Positions 52,587-60,781 are shown, numbered from the stretch's first letter. The stretch is DNA of 64,000 bases from Paenibacillus sp. J2TS4 (GCF_018403245.1 NZ_BOSH01000001.1:434001-498000), one strand, 5' to 3'. A program made the numbers and translations. Notes: generated by a model not told the origin, from the sequence alone.

Positions 52587-52789
52587 GGCTTGGCACCCCC
52601 TTGTCATTCTGTACGGATGAATAATTCACCGAATCATAACTACGTGGTGAGAAAGTTGGGCGATATCTTCTTTCTTCACACCGTTAGAGCTATTGTTCAT
52701 TATAGGAGGCATTTCTTAAAAGAGAATATAGAAATGTCTTAAGAAAACCTTAATAGTGGTATAGAGAAGTGCGCAGGGACTGCATTAGC
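52587..52789 (-). promoter_or_regulatory. Promoter and possible operator of PAP2-regulator-kinase operon
   Basis: On the minus strand a TATAAT at 52699-52704 (complement) could be the -10, with a poor -35 17 bases upstream. Just beyond, CTTAA occurs at 52738-52742 and 52749-52753, an 11-base spaced direct repeat typical of OmpR-family sites, with a further CTTAA at 52715. This fits an activated, autoregulated promoter. The sites are observed, the function inferred. Confidence 0.45.
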
Positions 52790-53103
52790 TTATATTTCCC
52801 GCAAGAAATATCCGCGGCGGCATAGCTCTCTCATCTTTTTCTGGACGGCCTGAGGAATACCCGCTAGACTTGGAATATATATTATGAAGAAATCAATGCC
52901 TTCGTCGGCTCGTCGTCGGTGCGTAATCCTTTCGATCGAGAGTCGGTGCCGCTGTCCGGAAGCATCAGCGAAAGTCTCTTCGTCGAAGCGGACGATCAGC
53001 AAATTCGCATCCGCGGAGAATGCATGATTTGCGCCGTTGGGCGGACGGGGTTGAATTTATCCGAACCGCAGAGCGGTGGCGCCAAGGATAGGAGGTAAGG
53101 GGA

Positions 53104-53847
53104 ATGAGCAGGTATAAATTGATAGCACTTGATATGGACGGCACCTTGCTGGATCAGCAGCAATCGGTCTCACAAGAGAACAGGCGATGGATAGCTAATG
53201 CCCGCGAAGCGGGGGTAATGGTCATGCTGGCCACAGGACGGAACCTTCCATCCGTGATGCCCTACGTTCAACAATTGGAGCTTGACGGACCGTTAGTGAC
53301 CGTGAATGGAAGCGACGTTTGGCTCAGGCCGGGCGAATTGCTGCAACGTACGCTGCTGCGGCATGAGGCGGTGACAGAGCTTGTGCGGTTGGCGAGACAT
53401 TGCGGAGTGAAGTTCTGGGGGCACGCAGTGGAGGGAACCTTCAGGAAAGATCGTTGGCCGGATCATGAAGAACCGTTCCAATGGTTCAGTTTTGCCGTCC
53501 ATTCCGAGAACAAGGAGCATCTGGATTGGATTCGCGGGGAATCCTCGAGAATCGGTGCTTTTGAAATCTCCAATTCCCATCCTTGCAATCTGGAATTCAA
53601 CCCTCCGGGAATCCATAAAGCAAGCGGAGTCGGCCAAGTATGCGAAATGCTCGGAATCGGCATGGACGAGGTAATCGCCGCGGGTGACAGCAACAATGAC
53701 CTTGCTTTGATTCGGGCGGCCGGTCTGGGCATCGCTATGGGCAACGCGCAGGAGGAAGTGAAGAGAGCCGCCGATACCGTGGCTCCGGCGAATACCGAGG
53801 ACGGTGTGGCCGCGCTGATCCAGAGATATGTATTCGGGATGGAATAA
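53104..53847 (+). CDS. Cof-type HAD phosphatase
   Basis: 247 residues from ATG 53104 with AGGAGGTAAGGGGA upstream. HAD motifs: DMDGTLL near residue 10 (nucleophile and acid), LATGRN near 44, and GDSNNDLALIRAAG near 196, with a C2B cap domain between. It hydrolyses a small phosphorylated sugar, nucleotide or FMN-like molecule. About 250 residues is slightly short for a Cof protein (260-290). Single gene followed by a strong terminator. Confidence 0.9.
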   Translation: MSRYKLIALDMDGTLLDQQQSVSQENRRWIANAREAGVMVMLATGRNLPSVMPYVQQLELDGPLVTVNGSDVWLRPGELLQRTLLRHEAVTELVRLARHCGVKFWGHAVEGTFRKDRWPDHEEPFQWFSFAVHSENKEHLDWIRGESSRIGAFEISNSHPCNLEFNPPGIHKASGVGQVCEMLGIGMDEVIAAGDSNNDLALIRAAGLGIAMGNAQEEVKRAADTVAPANTEDGVAALIQRYVFGME

Positions 53848-53881
53848 TACCCGAATGGCGGAACGACTACCGCTTGAAGGA

Positions 53882-53925
53882 AAACAAGCCTCCGATCCCT
53901 TGGCTGGGTTTCGGAGGCTTGTTTA
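53882..53925 (+). terminator. Terminator of Cof-type phosphatase gene
   Basis: 14-base perfect stem AAACAAGCCTCCGA/TCGGAGGCTTGTTT. Confidence 0.88.
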
Positions 53926-53964
53926 GTACTTTTGGTCATTAACCTATAAAGAACCCGAGAAAGT

Positions 53965-54150
53965 GCAGGTCTTCCGCATGGTTTTAGTTCAAATCGGATA
54001 AAGACAAGCAAATGTGCAGGTCAATTTAGACATTTTGCTGGTTTTCGGTTTTTTGCGGTGATGGACATGCATTATTGCACGTTCTCTGCCGTATTTACCG
54101 GATTTTCGAAAATGACATGTATTTGTGCTTGTCTTAACTCAAGCACAAAC
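53965..54150. repeat. Intergenic array of imperfect palindromes
   Basis: AAGACAAGCA at 54001-54010 is matched by TGCTTGTCTT at 54126-54135. Inside are repeated short units: GTGCAGGTC at 53972 and 54014, GACATGCA at 54064 and GACATGTA at 54114, about 40-50 bp apart, each with a partly palindromic shape and a T-rich neighbour. The layout recalls repeat family A. No reading frame. Confidence 0.5.
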
Positions 54151-54247
54151 TTATCCTCTGTAGTTTGCTCCGCCATTCTACCACGCTTGTAGAGTGCTCC
54201 AGGTGCGAACGAAAATAACAGCTCTTCCCTTCCTCAAATGAATAATA

Positions 54248-55093
54248 TTAAATTCGGGTCGGAATAAGAATGCCGTATAGACCCGGATGGATGCGCGCCC
54301 AGTAAAGGCAGCAGCCCACTACGCAAGCCGAGATCAGGATCCAGCCGATCTCGTACCCTTTCCATCGGGGCATCCGGTAATAACGATGCCGTCGATTTCG
54401 GATTTGAAAGCCTTTGGAATCCAGAGCGTTCGCAATTAATTGCACTCTTTTTAAGGAAGTGAAAATCAGCGGCACGATCAAGGTGACGTAAGCTTTCATT
54501 TTGGCCAACAAGCCCCCTTGGTCCCAACGAACTCCCCGGACCATCTGCGCCTCCCGGATCGTCGCCAAGTCGTTCTTCACCAAAGGGATGAAGCGAAAAA
54601 TTAGCGAGATAAGAAAGCCGATGGAGAAAGGGATGCCGATTCCTCTTAGTGCGATAGCGATTTCTCTCGGAGAGGTCGTAAATAAATAGAACATCGACAG
54701 CAGAACAAGCGTAGCGATGCGCAGCCCCATTCCTATGGACCACAGTACTCCCGTATCCGTAATTTGAATCGTATATCCGATCCAGGGCAAAGCCCCTTCC
54801 CAGTAAACATCATCACCCACCCGGACAAAGAATAGCCAGGAGATAGCGGTGAATACGGAGGAAACTCCCCCCAGCAGGATGAAGGTTCTAAGCAGCGTCC
54901 GGGTCCAGCCGATTCGGGTCACGATAAGCAGATGGAGCAGGACAACCCCCGCTAAGTAGCGGGGGTCCTGAAAGATCAAGGCCAGGCTGCCGACCAGAAT
55001 AAAAAGAATCAGCTTCGCGCTCGGGTGAACGGCGGCAGCTTTGCCTTTGGCTGTAGGGTTAGGCGAAGTGGCGGTTTGCACGGAATGGCTCAT
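54248..55093 (-). CDS. ecfT: ECF transporter transmembrane component EcfT
   Basis: 281 residues from ATG 55093, directly after the EcfA2 stop. Five to six membrane helices and the cytosolic coupling segment with MVRGVRWDQGG and NALDSKGFQIR, the two Ala/Val-Arg-Gly-type motifs that contact the ATPases. It transmits ATP-driven movement to the S component in an energy-coupling-factor vitamin transporter. Last gene of the ecfS-A1-A2-T operon. Assignment is firm from context and motifs. Confidence 0.92.
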   Translation of the reverse strand: MSHSVQTATSPNPTAKGKAAAVHPSAKLILFILVGSLALIFQDPRYLAGVVLLHLLIVTRIGWTRTLLRTFILLGGVSSVFTAISWLFFVRVGDDVYWEGALPWIGYTIQITDTGVLWSIGMGLRIATLVLLSMFYLFTTSPREIAIALRGIGIPFSIGFLISLIFRFIPLVKNDLATIREAQMVRGVRWDQGGLLAKMKAYVTLIVPLIFTSLKRVQLIANALDSKGFQIRNRRHRYYRMPRWKGYEIGWILISACVVGCCLYWARIHPGLYGILIPTRI

Positions 55094-55909
55094 TTATATC
55101 TTATCCTTCTGTACACGCAGTTGTAATTGATTCAGTGTGAGCGGCAGCGGGCGGGACATAACGCTGCCCAGCGCAAGCCGAGTGACCGCAGGAGGTTCCA
55201 CCTGGGCTACCGCCAGAACTTCCGGCTTAGCGAAAACTTCTTCCGGGCTCCCGTCCTCTATGATCCTTCCCTGCTTGAGAACGAGGACCCGATGAGCGTA
55301 GCGGGCGACCAGCCGCATATCGTGGGTTACCATTACAATAGTATGCCCTTTGCGATTTAACCGCTCGATAAGGGACATCATCTCCTCCACTCCACGATGG
55401 TCGAGACCTGTCGTCGGTTCGTCGAGAACGATGACCTGTGGCTTCATGGCGAGTACGGAGGCGACGGCAATTTTTTGCCGTTCTCCTTTGCCGGCGAAGT
55501 AAGGCTCTTCAGCACGCATCTCGTACAAGCCTACGGCGGTCAGCGCTTCGGCGACCCGGCTTTCGACTTCTTCTTGAGGCAATCCCAGGTTGATTGGTCC
55601 GAAAGCAACCTCATCCCGGATCGTCGATTGAAAAATTTGATGATCCGGGTTCTGATAACAGTAGGATACTGTAGAGGACAGGGCGGAGACGGATAACGAA
55701 CGCGTATCCTGTCCGTCTACATAAACCCGGCCGGAGGTTGGCTTGTACAAACCGTTGCAATGCTTGGCAAGCGTAGTTTTGCCTGAGCCGTTGCCGCCGA
55801 TTAGCGCGATGGATTCCCCCTGACTGATAGAGAGGTGAATGTCTCTAAGCACCGGCTGGCCGGCCGTATAATGATAATGAACATGCTCAAAGCGGATGAT
55901 GGTCTTCAT
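55094..55909 (-). CDS. ecfA2: ECF transporter ATPase EcfA2
   Basis: 271 residues from ATG 55909, overlapping the EcfA1 stop by 4 bases. Walker A GGNGSGKTT near residue 38, Walker B VIVLDEPTTGLD with catalytic Glu, and an H-loop VMVTHDMRLV. The ABC signature is altered: FAGKGERQKIAVASVLA where LSGGQKQR is normal. The C-terminal extension (LALGSVMSRPLPLTLNQLQL) is typical of Ecf ATPases. The variant signature would affect one ATP site of the heterodimer. Confidence 0.9.
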   Translation of the reverse strand: MKTIIRFEHVHYHYTAGQPVLRDIHLSISQGESIALIGGNGSGKTTLAKHCNGLYKPTSGRVYVDGQDTRSLSVSALSSTVSYCYQNPDHQIFQSTIRDEVAFGPINLGLPQEEVESRVAEALTAVGLYEMRAEEPYFAGKGERQKIAVASVLAMKPQVIVLDEPTTGLDHRGVEEMMSLIERLNRKGHTIVMVTHDMRLVARYAHRVLVLKQGRIIEDGSPEEVFAKPEVLAVAQVEPPAVTRLALGSVMSRPLPLTLNQLQLRVQKDKI

Positions 55910-56748
55910 GAGCCAGCCTCCATTTCCGGATCGAGTCCGATGGAACTGTAGCGGCGAATCATTTCCTCAACAGTTAAGGGCGGCAGGGAGGGCTGGTTTT
56001 CTTCCAAGGTAAGCCAATGATGAAAGCGAATCAGGTCCGGAACGTAAATTCCTGCAGCATCCAGTAAATCGAGATGGGTAAAAAATTCCGAGGTCGGCGC
56101 ATCCAGTTCTATCTCTCCATCATCAATCAGAATCATCCGGTCGCAAAATGCCGCCAATTCTTCCGTGGCGTGAGACGCCACGATAATGGTCACCTCCTGC
56201 TCTTGCTTGAGCCGATGAAGCAGCGAGAAGACTTCTCTCGCACCTATCGGATCCAGCTCAGAGGTCGGCTCGTCCAGCACGACAATTTGCGGAGAGACGG
56301 CTAACATAGAAGCGATGGCGACCCTTTGCTTTTCCCCTCCGGACAGCTCGAAGGGCGAGCGCTCCGCGAAGCCCGGCAGACCGACCCGTTCCAGCACCTG
56401 CGGGAGGATGCGGCCGATCTCCTCATCTCGGAAGCCTCGGTTTTCCAGCGGAAAAGCAATCTCTTCCTCGACCGTCAAGCCAACAAACTGTGTCTCGGGG
56501 TCCTGGAACACGATCCCGATCTCCCCGCTGACGGCTCGTGTCCCTGTAAATTCCCCTTCGTAATTGGAAGGAATCAGGCCGGTTAAAGCGAGGAGAAGAG
56601 TGGTCTTGCCAGCCCCGGATGGACCGGTGACGCCGACGACTTCACCCGGACGAAGCTCCAGCTGGATCCGCTTCAAAGCAGGCTTGTCCCGCTCTTCATA
56701 TCGCCAGGATACGTTCCCCAGTTGAATGACCGGCTGCTGCTTAGGCAT
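55906..56748 (-). CDS. ecfA1: ECF transporter ATPase EcfA1
   Basis: 280 residues from ATG 56748 with GAGGT six bases upstream; the upstream ATG at 56760 is in the same frame but overlaps that site. Walker A TGPSGAGKTT near residue 38, signature ELSGGEKQRVAIASML, Walker B IVVLDEPTSELD. C-terminal segment with LIRFHHWL. Forms the ATPase pair with EcfA2. The stop of the S component overlaps the start by 8 bases. Confidence 0.92.
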   Translation of the reverse strand: MPKQQPVIQLGNVSWRYEERDKPALKRIQLELRPGEVVGVTGPSGAGKTTLLLALTGLIPSNYEGEFTGTRAVSGEIGIVFQDPETQFVGLTVEEEIAFPLENRGFRDEEIGRILPQVLERVGLPGFAERSPFELSGGEKQRVAIASMLAVSPQIVVLDEPTSELDPIGAREVFSLLHRLKQEQEVTIIVASHATEELAAFCDRMILIDDGEIELDAPTSEFFTHLDLLDAAGIYVPDLIRFHHWLTLEENQPSLPPLTVEEMIRRYSSIGLDPEMEAGS

Positions 56749-57349
56749 TATTAACCTCATGACGATTCACGGCAGAATCCCGGCTTCGGATAGGCAAGCC
56801 GCGATAGAGTCCGGCTCGTTTGACAAACGGGTAAAGCAGCTTGAGCAGGATGGGACCGAGCACGCCGGTAGCGATAGCCTGATTGGCAAAGACGAGCGGT
56901 GTGAAGGCGGTAGCGATTTCAACCGGAGTGAAGCTTAGCAGCACGTTCACCCAGATGGATCCGGCAATCACTCCCGAAGCGATAATGACTACGAATAAAT
57001 AATATTCAAGGATACTCCGTTTAGTTTTGAGCAGAGGATGGCTGACAAACAGCAAACCAAGGAATCCACCCAAAAAATTGATAATAAACCCGACGATCAG
57101 CTTGTGTGGCAGCGGATCGCCAATAACCAGATCATTAATGAGATTGCCAAAAGCTAGAGCCAGACAGCCCGGCAAGCCGAACAGCATTCCAAACACAGGC
57201 TGCAGGGCGTTAGCCGGCCGGACCGGAACGGAAGGGATTAGTTTAATGTTGGCAAGCGTCATAAGAGCAACCGCATATAGTGCTGCAAGAACTACGATCA
57301 GCACGTAGTCGACGGTTGTCCATTTACGCCGGAAAATAGCCGCGAACAT
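56741..57349 (-). CDS. ECF transporter substrate-binding (S) component
   Basis: 202 residues from ATG 57349 with AGGAGGTCCTG upstream. Six membrane helices. The helix-1 signature ALYAVALMTLANIKLIPSVPVRPANALQP and LFGLPGCLALAFGNLINDL have the shape of QueT-like S components, but I cannot assign the substrate. The gene heads a dedicated operon with its own EcfA and EcfT. A thiamin, biotin or queuosine riboswitch is not visible upstream. The tail is basic. Confidence 0.85.
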   Translation of the reverse strand: MFAAIFRRKWTTVDYVLIVVLAALYAVALMTLANIKLIPSVPVRPANALQPVFGMLFGLPGCLALAFGNLINDLVIGDPLPHKLIVGFIINFLGGFLGLLFVSHPLLKTKRSILEYYLFVVIIASGVIAGSIWVNVLLSFTPVEIATAFTPLVFANQAIATGVLGPILLKLLYPFVKRAGLYRGLPIRSRDSAVNRHEVNNA

Positions 57350-57569
57350 GGCAGGACCTCCTGAGATTAGCAGTGATTATGTCATCTATTATCTTAAACC
57401 TATGAAGTCCGGCTGGCAATATGCTCTTGGGCAATAAGCTATCGTCTCTGCTCGGTTTGTTCCTTCTCATTCCATAGTCTTATGGTTCAAGCGTCTATTT
57501 TTGTCAATCTAAACGATCGCACAGCCATGAACCGTGACGGGCACATACAGTATTTTGAGGTGAATTCGA

Positions 57570-58337
57570 TTGAGTACAAAAAATTACAACAGCACAACCC
57601 TAGTTGGCAAGCTGAAAGTCTATCATTATTTGGCCGCGAATCACCGGGTTAACAAGCATCTTCCCTATACAGTATCTTTTTCTAAGAAAAATCTTAAACA
57701 AATGACGGAATTGTTTCGTGCCGTATATATTAAGCCTAACGTAGGCTCTCAAGGAATTGGAATTTATAAGGTGGAGAAGGGTGAGGGAGGATTCACACTC
57801 CGTTCTACGAAAAAGCTGAGGCAATTTACGGACATTCAGGCGTTATACCGTTACTTGCTGCGGAATAAGAAGAAGAAGCTGCTCATTCAACAGGCCGTCC
57901 GTCTGGAGCGGGTACAGGGAAATCCCTATGATTTGCGCGCGATGGTTCAGCGAAAGCCCAAAGGGAAATGGACATGTACCGGTATTGTGGCCAAAATAGG
58001 AAAGCCCAATAAAATCGTCACCAACTACCATCAAGGCGGCAAGATCGTCAGGATGAGCAGGCTGTTCAATCAACTCCAGCTTACCCCGGAGGAAGGGGAG
58101 GAGCGTCTAAGGAAAATTAGAGGGAGCGCGCTTCAGATTGCCCGCGTCCTGAGTGCCAGAAAGTCCGGCATGAGAGAGATGGGAATTGATTTTGCGGTGG
58201 ATGAGGAGTCAAAGCAATTGATGGTACTGGAGGTTAATTCGAGACAGCCGCAGTTGTATCCGATCAAACCGGTGGATCGGGCTATGTACAATCGGATGAT
58301 GTCGTATGCCCGGTCGTACGGCAGGAAACGCGGTTGA
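57570..58337 (+). CDS. YheC/YheD-family ATP-grasp protein
   Basis: 255 residues from TTG 57570 with GAGGTGA six bases upstream. ATP-grasp fold as in the spore-coat-associated YheC/YheD family: YIKPNVGSQGIGIYKVE for phosphate binding, VQGNPYDLRAMVQRKPKGKW, and FAVDEESKQLMVLEVNSRQPQLYP for metal binding. Proteins of this family sit on the spore coat of Bacillus; the substrate is unknown. Shorter than typical (about 360-450), so it is a compact version lacking the N-terminal domain. Single gene. Confidence 0.82.
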   Translation: MSTKNYNSTTLVGKLKVYHYLAANHRVNKHLPYTVSFSKKNLKQMTELFRAVYIKPNVGSQGIGIYKVEKGEGGFTLRSTKKLRQFTDIQALYRYLLRNKKKKLLIQQAVRLERVQGNPYDLRAMVQRKPKGKWTCTGIVAKIGKPNKIVTNYHQGGKIVRMSRLFNQLQLTPEEGEERLRKIRGSALQIARVLSARKSGMREMGIDFAVDEESKQLMVLEVNSRQPQLYPIKPVDRAMYNRMMSYARSYGRKRG

Positions 58338-58396
58338 TGCGATATAGCGGCAGAGAGGGCCATAAACCGGGGCGGAGCGAGACCGCCGGCCCCAAG

Positions 58397-59179
58397 CTAG
58401 CGGCAGCTTCGATCGAACAGCTCCGGCAGGTCGCGGCAAATCAGATCGGGTTGAACGCCTGAGCGTGCAATCAGCTCGTCCGCATGGTCGGGCGTCGCTA
58501 GCCCGGTCAGGACGAGTGCCGTCCGGCATCCAGCCGCTCGGCCGCCGGCGATGTCGGTCCGCAGGTTATCGCCAACGACCCAGGCCTCGCTGGCGGGCAG
58601 GCCCAGTCTCGCGACCGCCATCCCGAGCAGGATGGGCGACGGCTTGCCGATGACGATCGGCTCGGCTTCGCTGGCCGTGCGGATCGCCGCCGCAAGGGCG
58701 CCTGCCCCGGGATGGAAGCCGCCCTCGCCGGGCAGCAGATGATCCGGGTTGGTCAGGACGTAGGCGGCGCCGCTCTTGATATGGCGGACGGCGGCCTCGA
58801 GCTTGGCGTAGCTGAAGCGGCGGTCGATCCCTTGGACGACGAAGTCCGGCCGCTCCTCCGTGACGATCAGCCCCGCTTCGCCTGCCGCATGCACCAGGCC
58901 GTCTTCGCCGATGACGAAAACACGGGCGCCTGGCTGCCTGTCGGCGATGTAGCGGGCTGCCGCCTGGGCGGAAGTGAGCACTTCGGTGGGACAGGCCTCC
59001 ACTCCCGCCACGGCGTGCAAGTGTTCCGCCACCTGCTCCGGCCGCTTGCTGGAGTTGTTGGTAGCGTATATGAACGGATGCCCCTCCTGCTTCAAGCGTC
59101 CAATAAATTCAGCGGCTCCGGGAATCGGGCGCGTTCCTGCGTACATTGTTCCATCCAAGTCGATAATAAATCCGGGCAT
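58397..59179 (-). CDS. HAD-IIA (NagD/AraL-like) phosphatase
   Basis: 260 residues from ATG 59179 with AAGGAGGATTC upstream. HAD motifs: DLDGTMYAGTRPIPGA at residue 6 (motif I), ATNNSSKRPEQ (motif II), GKPSPILLGMAVARL with Lys, and WVVGDNLRTDIAGGRAAG (motif IV); a C2A cap lies in the middle. Substrates in this group include sugar phosphates and nucleotides. The DNA is visibly G+C-rich compared with the neighbours. The gene sits just before a repeat-rich decayed region. Confidence 0.88.
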   Translation of the reverse strand: MPGFIIDLDGTMYAGTRPIPGAAEFIGRLKQEGHPFIYATNNSSKRPEQVAEHLHAVAGVEACPTEVLTSAQAAARYIADRQPGARVFVIGEDGLVHAAGEAGLIVTEERPDFVVQGIDRRFSYAKLEAAVRHIKSGAAYVLTNPDHLLPGEGGFHPGAGALAAAIRTASEAEPIVIGKPSPILLGMAVARLGLPASEAWVVGDNLRTDIAGGRAAGCRTALVLTGLATPDHADELIARSGVQPDLICRDLPELFDRSCR

Positions 59180-59479
59180 GTATGAATCCTCCTTGTCTCT
59201 TTGTGTGTCTGGACCTCCAGTGAGGGGAACGAAATCTATTTTATCTTCAAGCATCGTATCGCATGCAATTGTCTTATATATTCATTCTATATATGTTGAA
59301 CTAAAGAATAGCTCTCATTATATGTTGAACTAAAGAATGGCTCACATTCTGTTCCGAGAGAAAGTCTCTCCAAAGCTTCAAACATCATTCTCCTTCCCCA
59401 AAAAGTGAAGATGAGCTTCGAAGTGATTTCCTATTACTTTTCGGGGGGCCCAACCAACAGATTTCCTCTATTTGAATGA

Positions 59480-59540
59480 GCCTTCGGATGGTAGGAATAC
59501 AAAGCCAAAACACACCTTGGAAGCCCCTTTCTTTCTCCAC
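59480..59540 (-). repeat. Dispersed repeat family B, copy 3
   Basis: GCCTTCGGATGGTAGGAATACAAAGCC... is the reverse complement of the repeat at 15863-15924 (23 of 24 bases across CCATCCGAAGGC core) and matches 40637-40690. Confidence 0.65.
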
Positions 59541-59570
59541 TTCACGAGGTATTCAATCATTAGTTCAACT

Positions 59571-59665
59571 TGTAGAAAGCCTGCAATTGTGCATCCTTTT
59601 TAGACCGTTATGCTCCGTTTCCGCAGCAAAGCCTACAAAAATACATCCTTTTTCACGTTCCAGGG
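59571..59665 (+). repeat. Dispersed repeat family A, copy 3
   Basis: TGTAGAAAGCCTGCAATTGTGCATCCTTTTT and, 52 bp later, AAGCCTACAAAAATACATCCTTTTT. Aligned with copies at 15081 and 27848. Confidence 0.75.
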
Positions 59666-59767
59666 GCGATCGGTGCGTTTCATACGAAAATTACTGCATT
59701 ATCGCAGCTTTTCCTTCGAACGATCGAACGCGATTCATAATAGATGCATATTCACAGCAAATTATGT

Positions 59768-60357
59768 TCACCTGAAAAGGCCTCGAAAGTACCGGCCGGT
59801 CAGCGAATGCTCCGCGCGCAGCAACTGATCGGGCGTACCTTCAAACACGATTGTACCCCCCTTATTGCCGCCTTCGGGTCCCATTTTCGATGATCCAGTC
59901 GGCGCTGCGGATGACGTCGAGGTTGTGCTCGATCACGATGACGGTGTTGCCGGCATCCACCAGACGGTTCATGATCGCCAGCAAATTGTCGATGTCCGAC
60001 ATGTGCAGACCAGTCGTCGGCTCTTCCATCACGTAGATGCTCCCCTGCTTATGCAACTTGCTAGCCAGCTTGATCCGCTGGCATTCGCCGCCGGACAGCG
60101 TACTGAGCGGCTGGCCGAGCGTCAGGTAGTCGAGTCCGACGTCGCTCATCGCCTGCAGTTTTCGCACAATGTCGCCATGGCTCTGCTCGAAGTAGTCGAG
60201 CGCTTCGCGCACCGTCATCGCCAGCGCGTCGGCGATTGAGCGACCGTTCAGCCTGTATCCCGGCACCTCGTCTTTGAATCGTTTGCCTCTGCATACGTCG
60301 CAGGGAGCTTCACTTCGTCGAGGTACGCCGGGTCCATGAAGACGACTCCAAGCCCCT
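59768..60357 (-). pseudogene. UvrA-like ABC ATPase, decayed 3' part
   Basis: Only the C-terminal part of a UvrA-type protein remains. Recognisable parts: GLGVVFMDPAYLDEV, CDVCRGKRFKDEV (half of a zinc finger), LTLGQPLSTLSGGECQRIKLAS (ABC signature), IYVMEEPTTGLH (Walker B) and IVIEHNLDVIRSADWI. Two reading-frame breaks are needed: one near 60305 (after LDEV) and one near 59885, after which MGPEGGNKGGTIVFEG and GRYFRGLFR continue to a stop at 59768. The first half is absent. Probably a UvrA2/DrrC-like paralogue, not the essential UvrA. The region is G+C-rich. Confidence 0.85.
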
Positions 60358-60377
60358 GGCAAAATTACGTTGCATAG

Positions 60378-60536
60378 TTATCCCTGCTGGAATTTTCGCA
60401 ATTTGTCTGCGTGAGCTTCAAACCCTTCTGTGTCATAAATATCCCAGCAGGGGTCTCTTTACCAGTCACGCTTTAACTTTTCAATTTTCGCCAATATTTT
60501 CAATGTCTTCGCGATTCCTCTCGTTTCGTTATCCAT
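60378..60536 (-). pseudogene. Short broken reading frame with an internal TAA
   Basis: From ATG 60536 the frame reads MDNETRGIAKTLKILAKIEK then LKRDW, stop TAA at 60459-60461, then continues RDPCWDIYDTEGFEAHADKL and RKFQQG to TAA 60378. The two parts look like one helical, charged protein of 52 residues split by one stop codon. No clear ribosome site is visible upstream. It may be a pseudogene, or a sequencing error. Family not recognised. Confidence 0.45.
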
Positions 60537-60746
60537 ATATATCAAAAGTGAGGGTTCAATTCAACCATATAATTCGATTTTAGATCACTATGTTATTGGA
60601 TGACTATCAACCAAATTTTCCGAAGAGCCTAAAATAGTTACAATTCATCCATGAAAGAAAGCAAGGATTAACGGCTATCACCGTCCTTTGGCCAGGCGTT
60701 CCATCCGTTATGCCCCTTTTTGAAATAACATTTTGAAATAAAAAGG
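60537..60746. other. Intergenic, no gene seen
   Basis: A+T-rich, with a short direct repeat TTTGAAATAA near 60720-60740. No reading frame with a ribosome site. Confidence 0.4.
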
Positions 60747-60775
60747 TTGCGTTTTCCAAACCGGGGTGTTAGAAT
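60747..60775 (+). promoter_or_regulatory. Promoter of ABC-2 exporter operon
   Basis: TTGCGT (60747-60752) and TAGAAT (60770-60775) with a 17-base spacer. Confidence 0.65.
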
Positions 60776-60781
60776 CTTACA

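Larger units (their letters stand above)
59180..59767. other. Repeat-rich intergenic region
   Basis: 588 bases with no gene. A 29-bp tandem repeat (TATGTTGAACTAAAGAAT, twice, 59293-59340), repeat family B (59480-59540), and repeat family A (59571-59665). Fragments such as GIQSQN-like frames are by-products of repeat B. Confidence 0.6.

Noticed and set aside
52790..53002. 70-codon minus-strand frame and a 75-codon plus-strand frame overlapping it
   Set aside because: Both are open and G+C-rich, but neither has a convincing ribosome site. The strand cannot be decided, so neither is called.
53965..54150. Possible CRISPR-like array
   Set aside because: Units are imperfect palindromes of different sequence, fewer than five, and not spaced by unique 30-40 bp spacers; no cas gene is near.
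58712..59185. 157-codon plus-strand frame opposite the HAD-IIA gene
   Set aside because: Shadow frame in G+C-rich DNA; the minus strand has clear HAD motifs.
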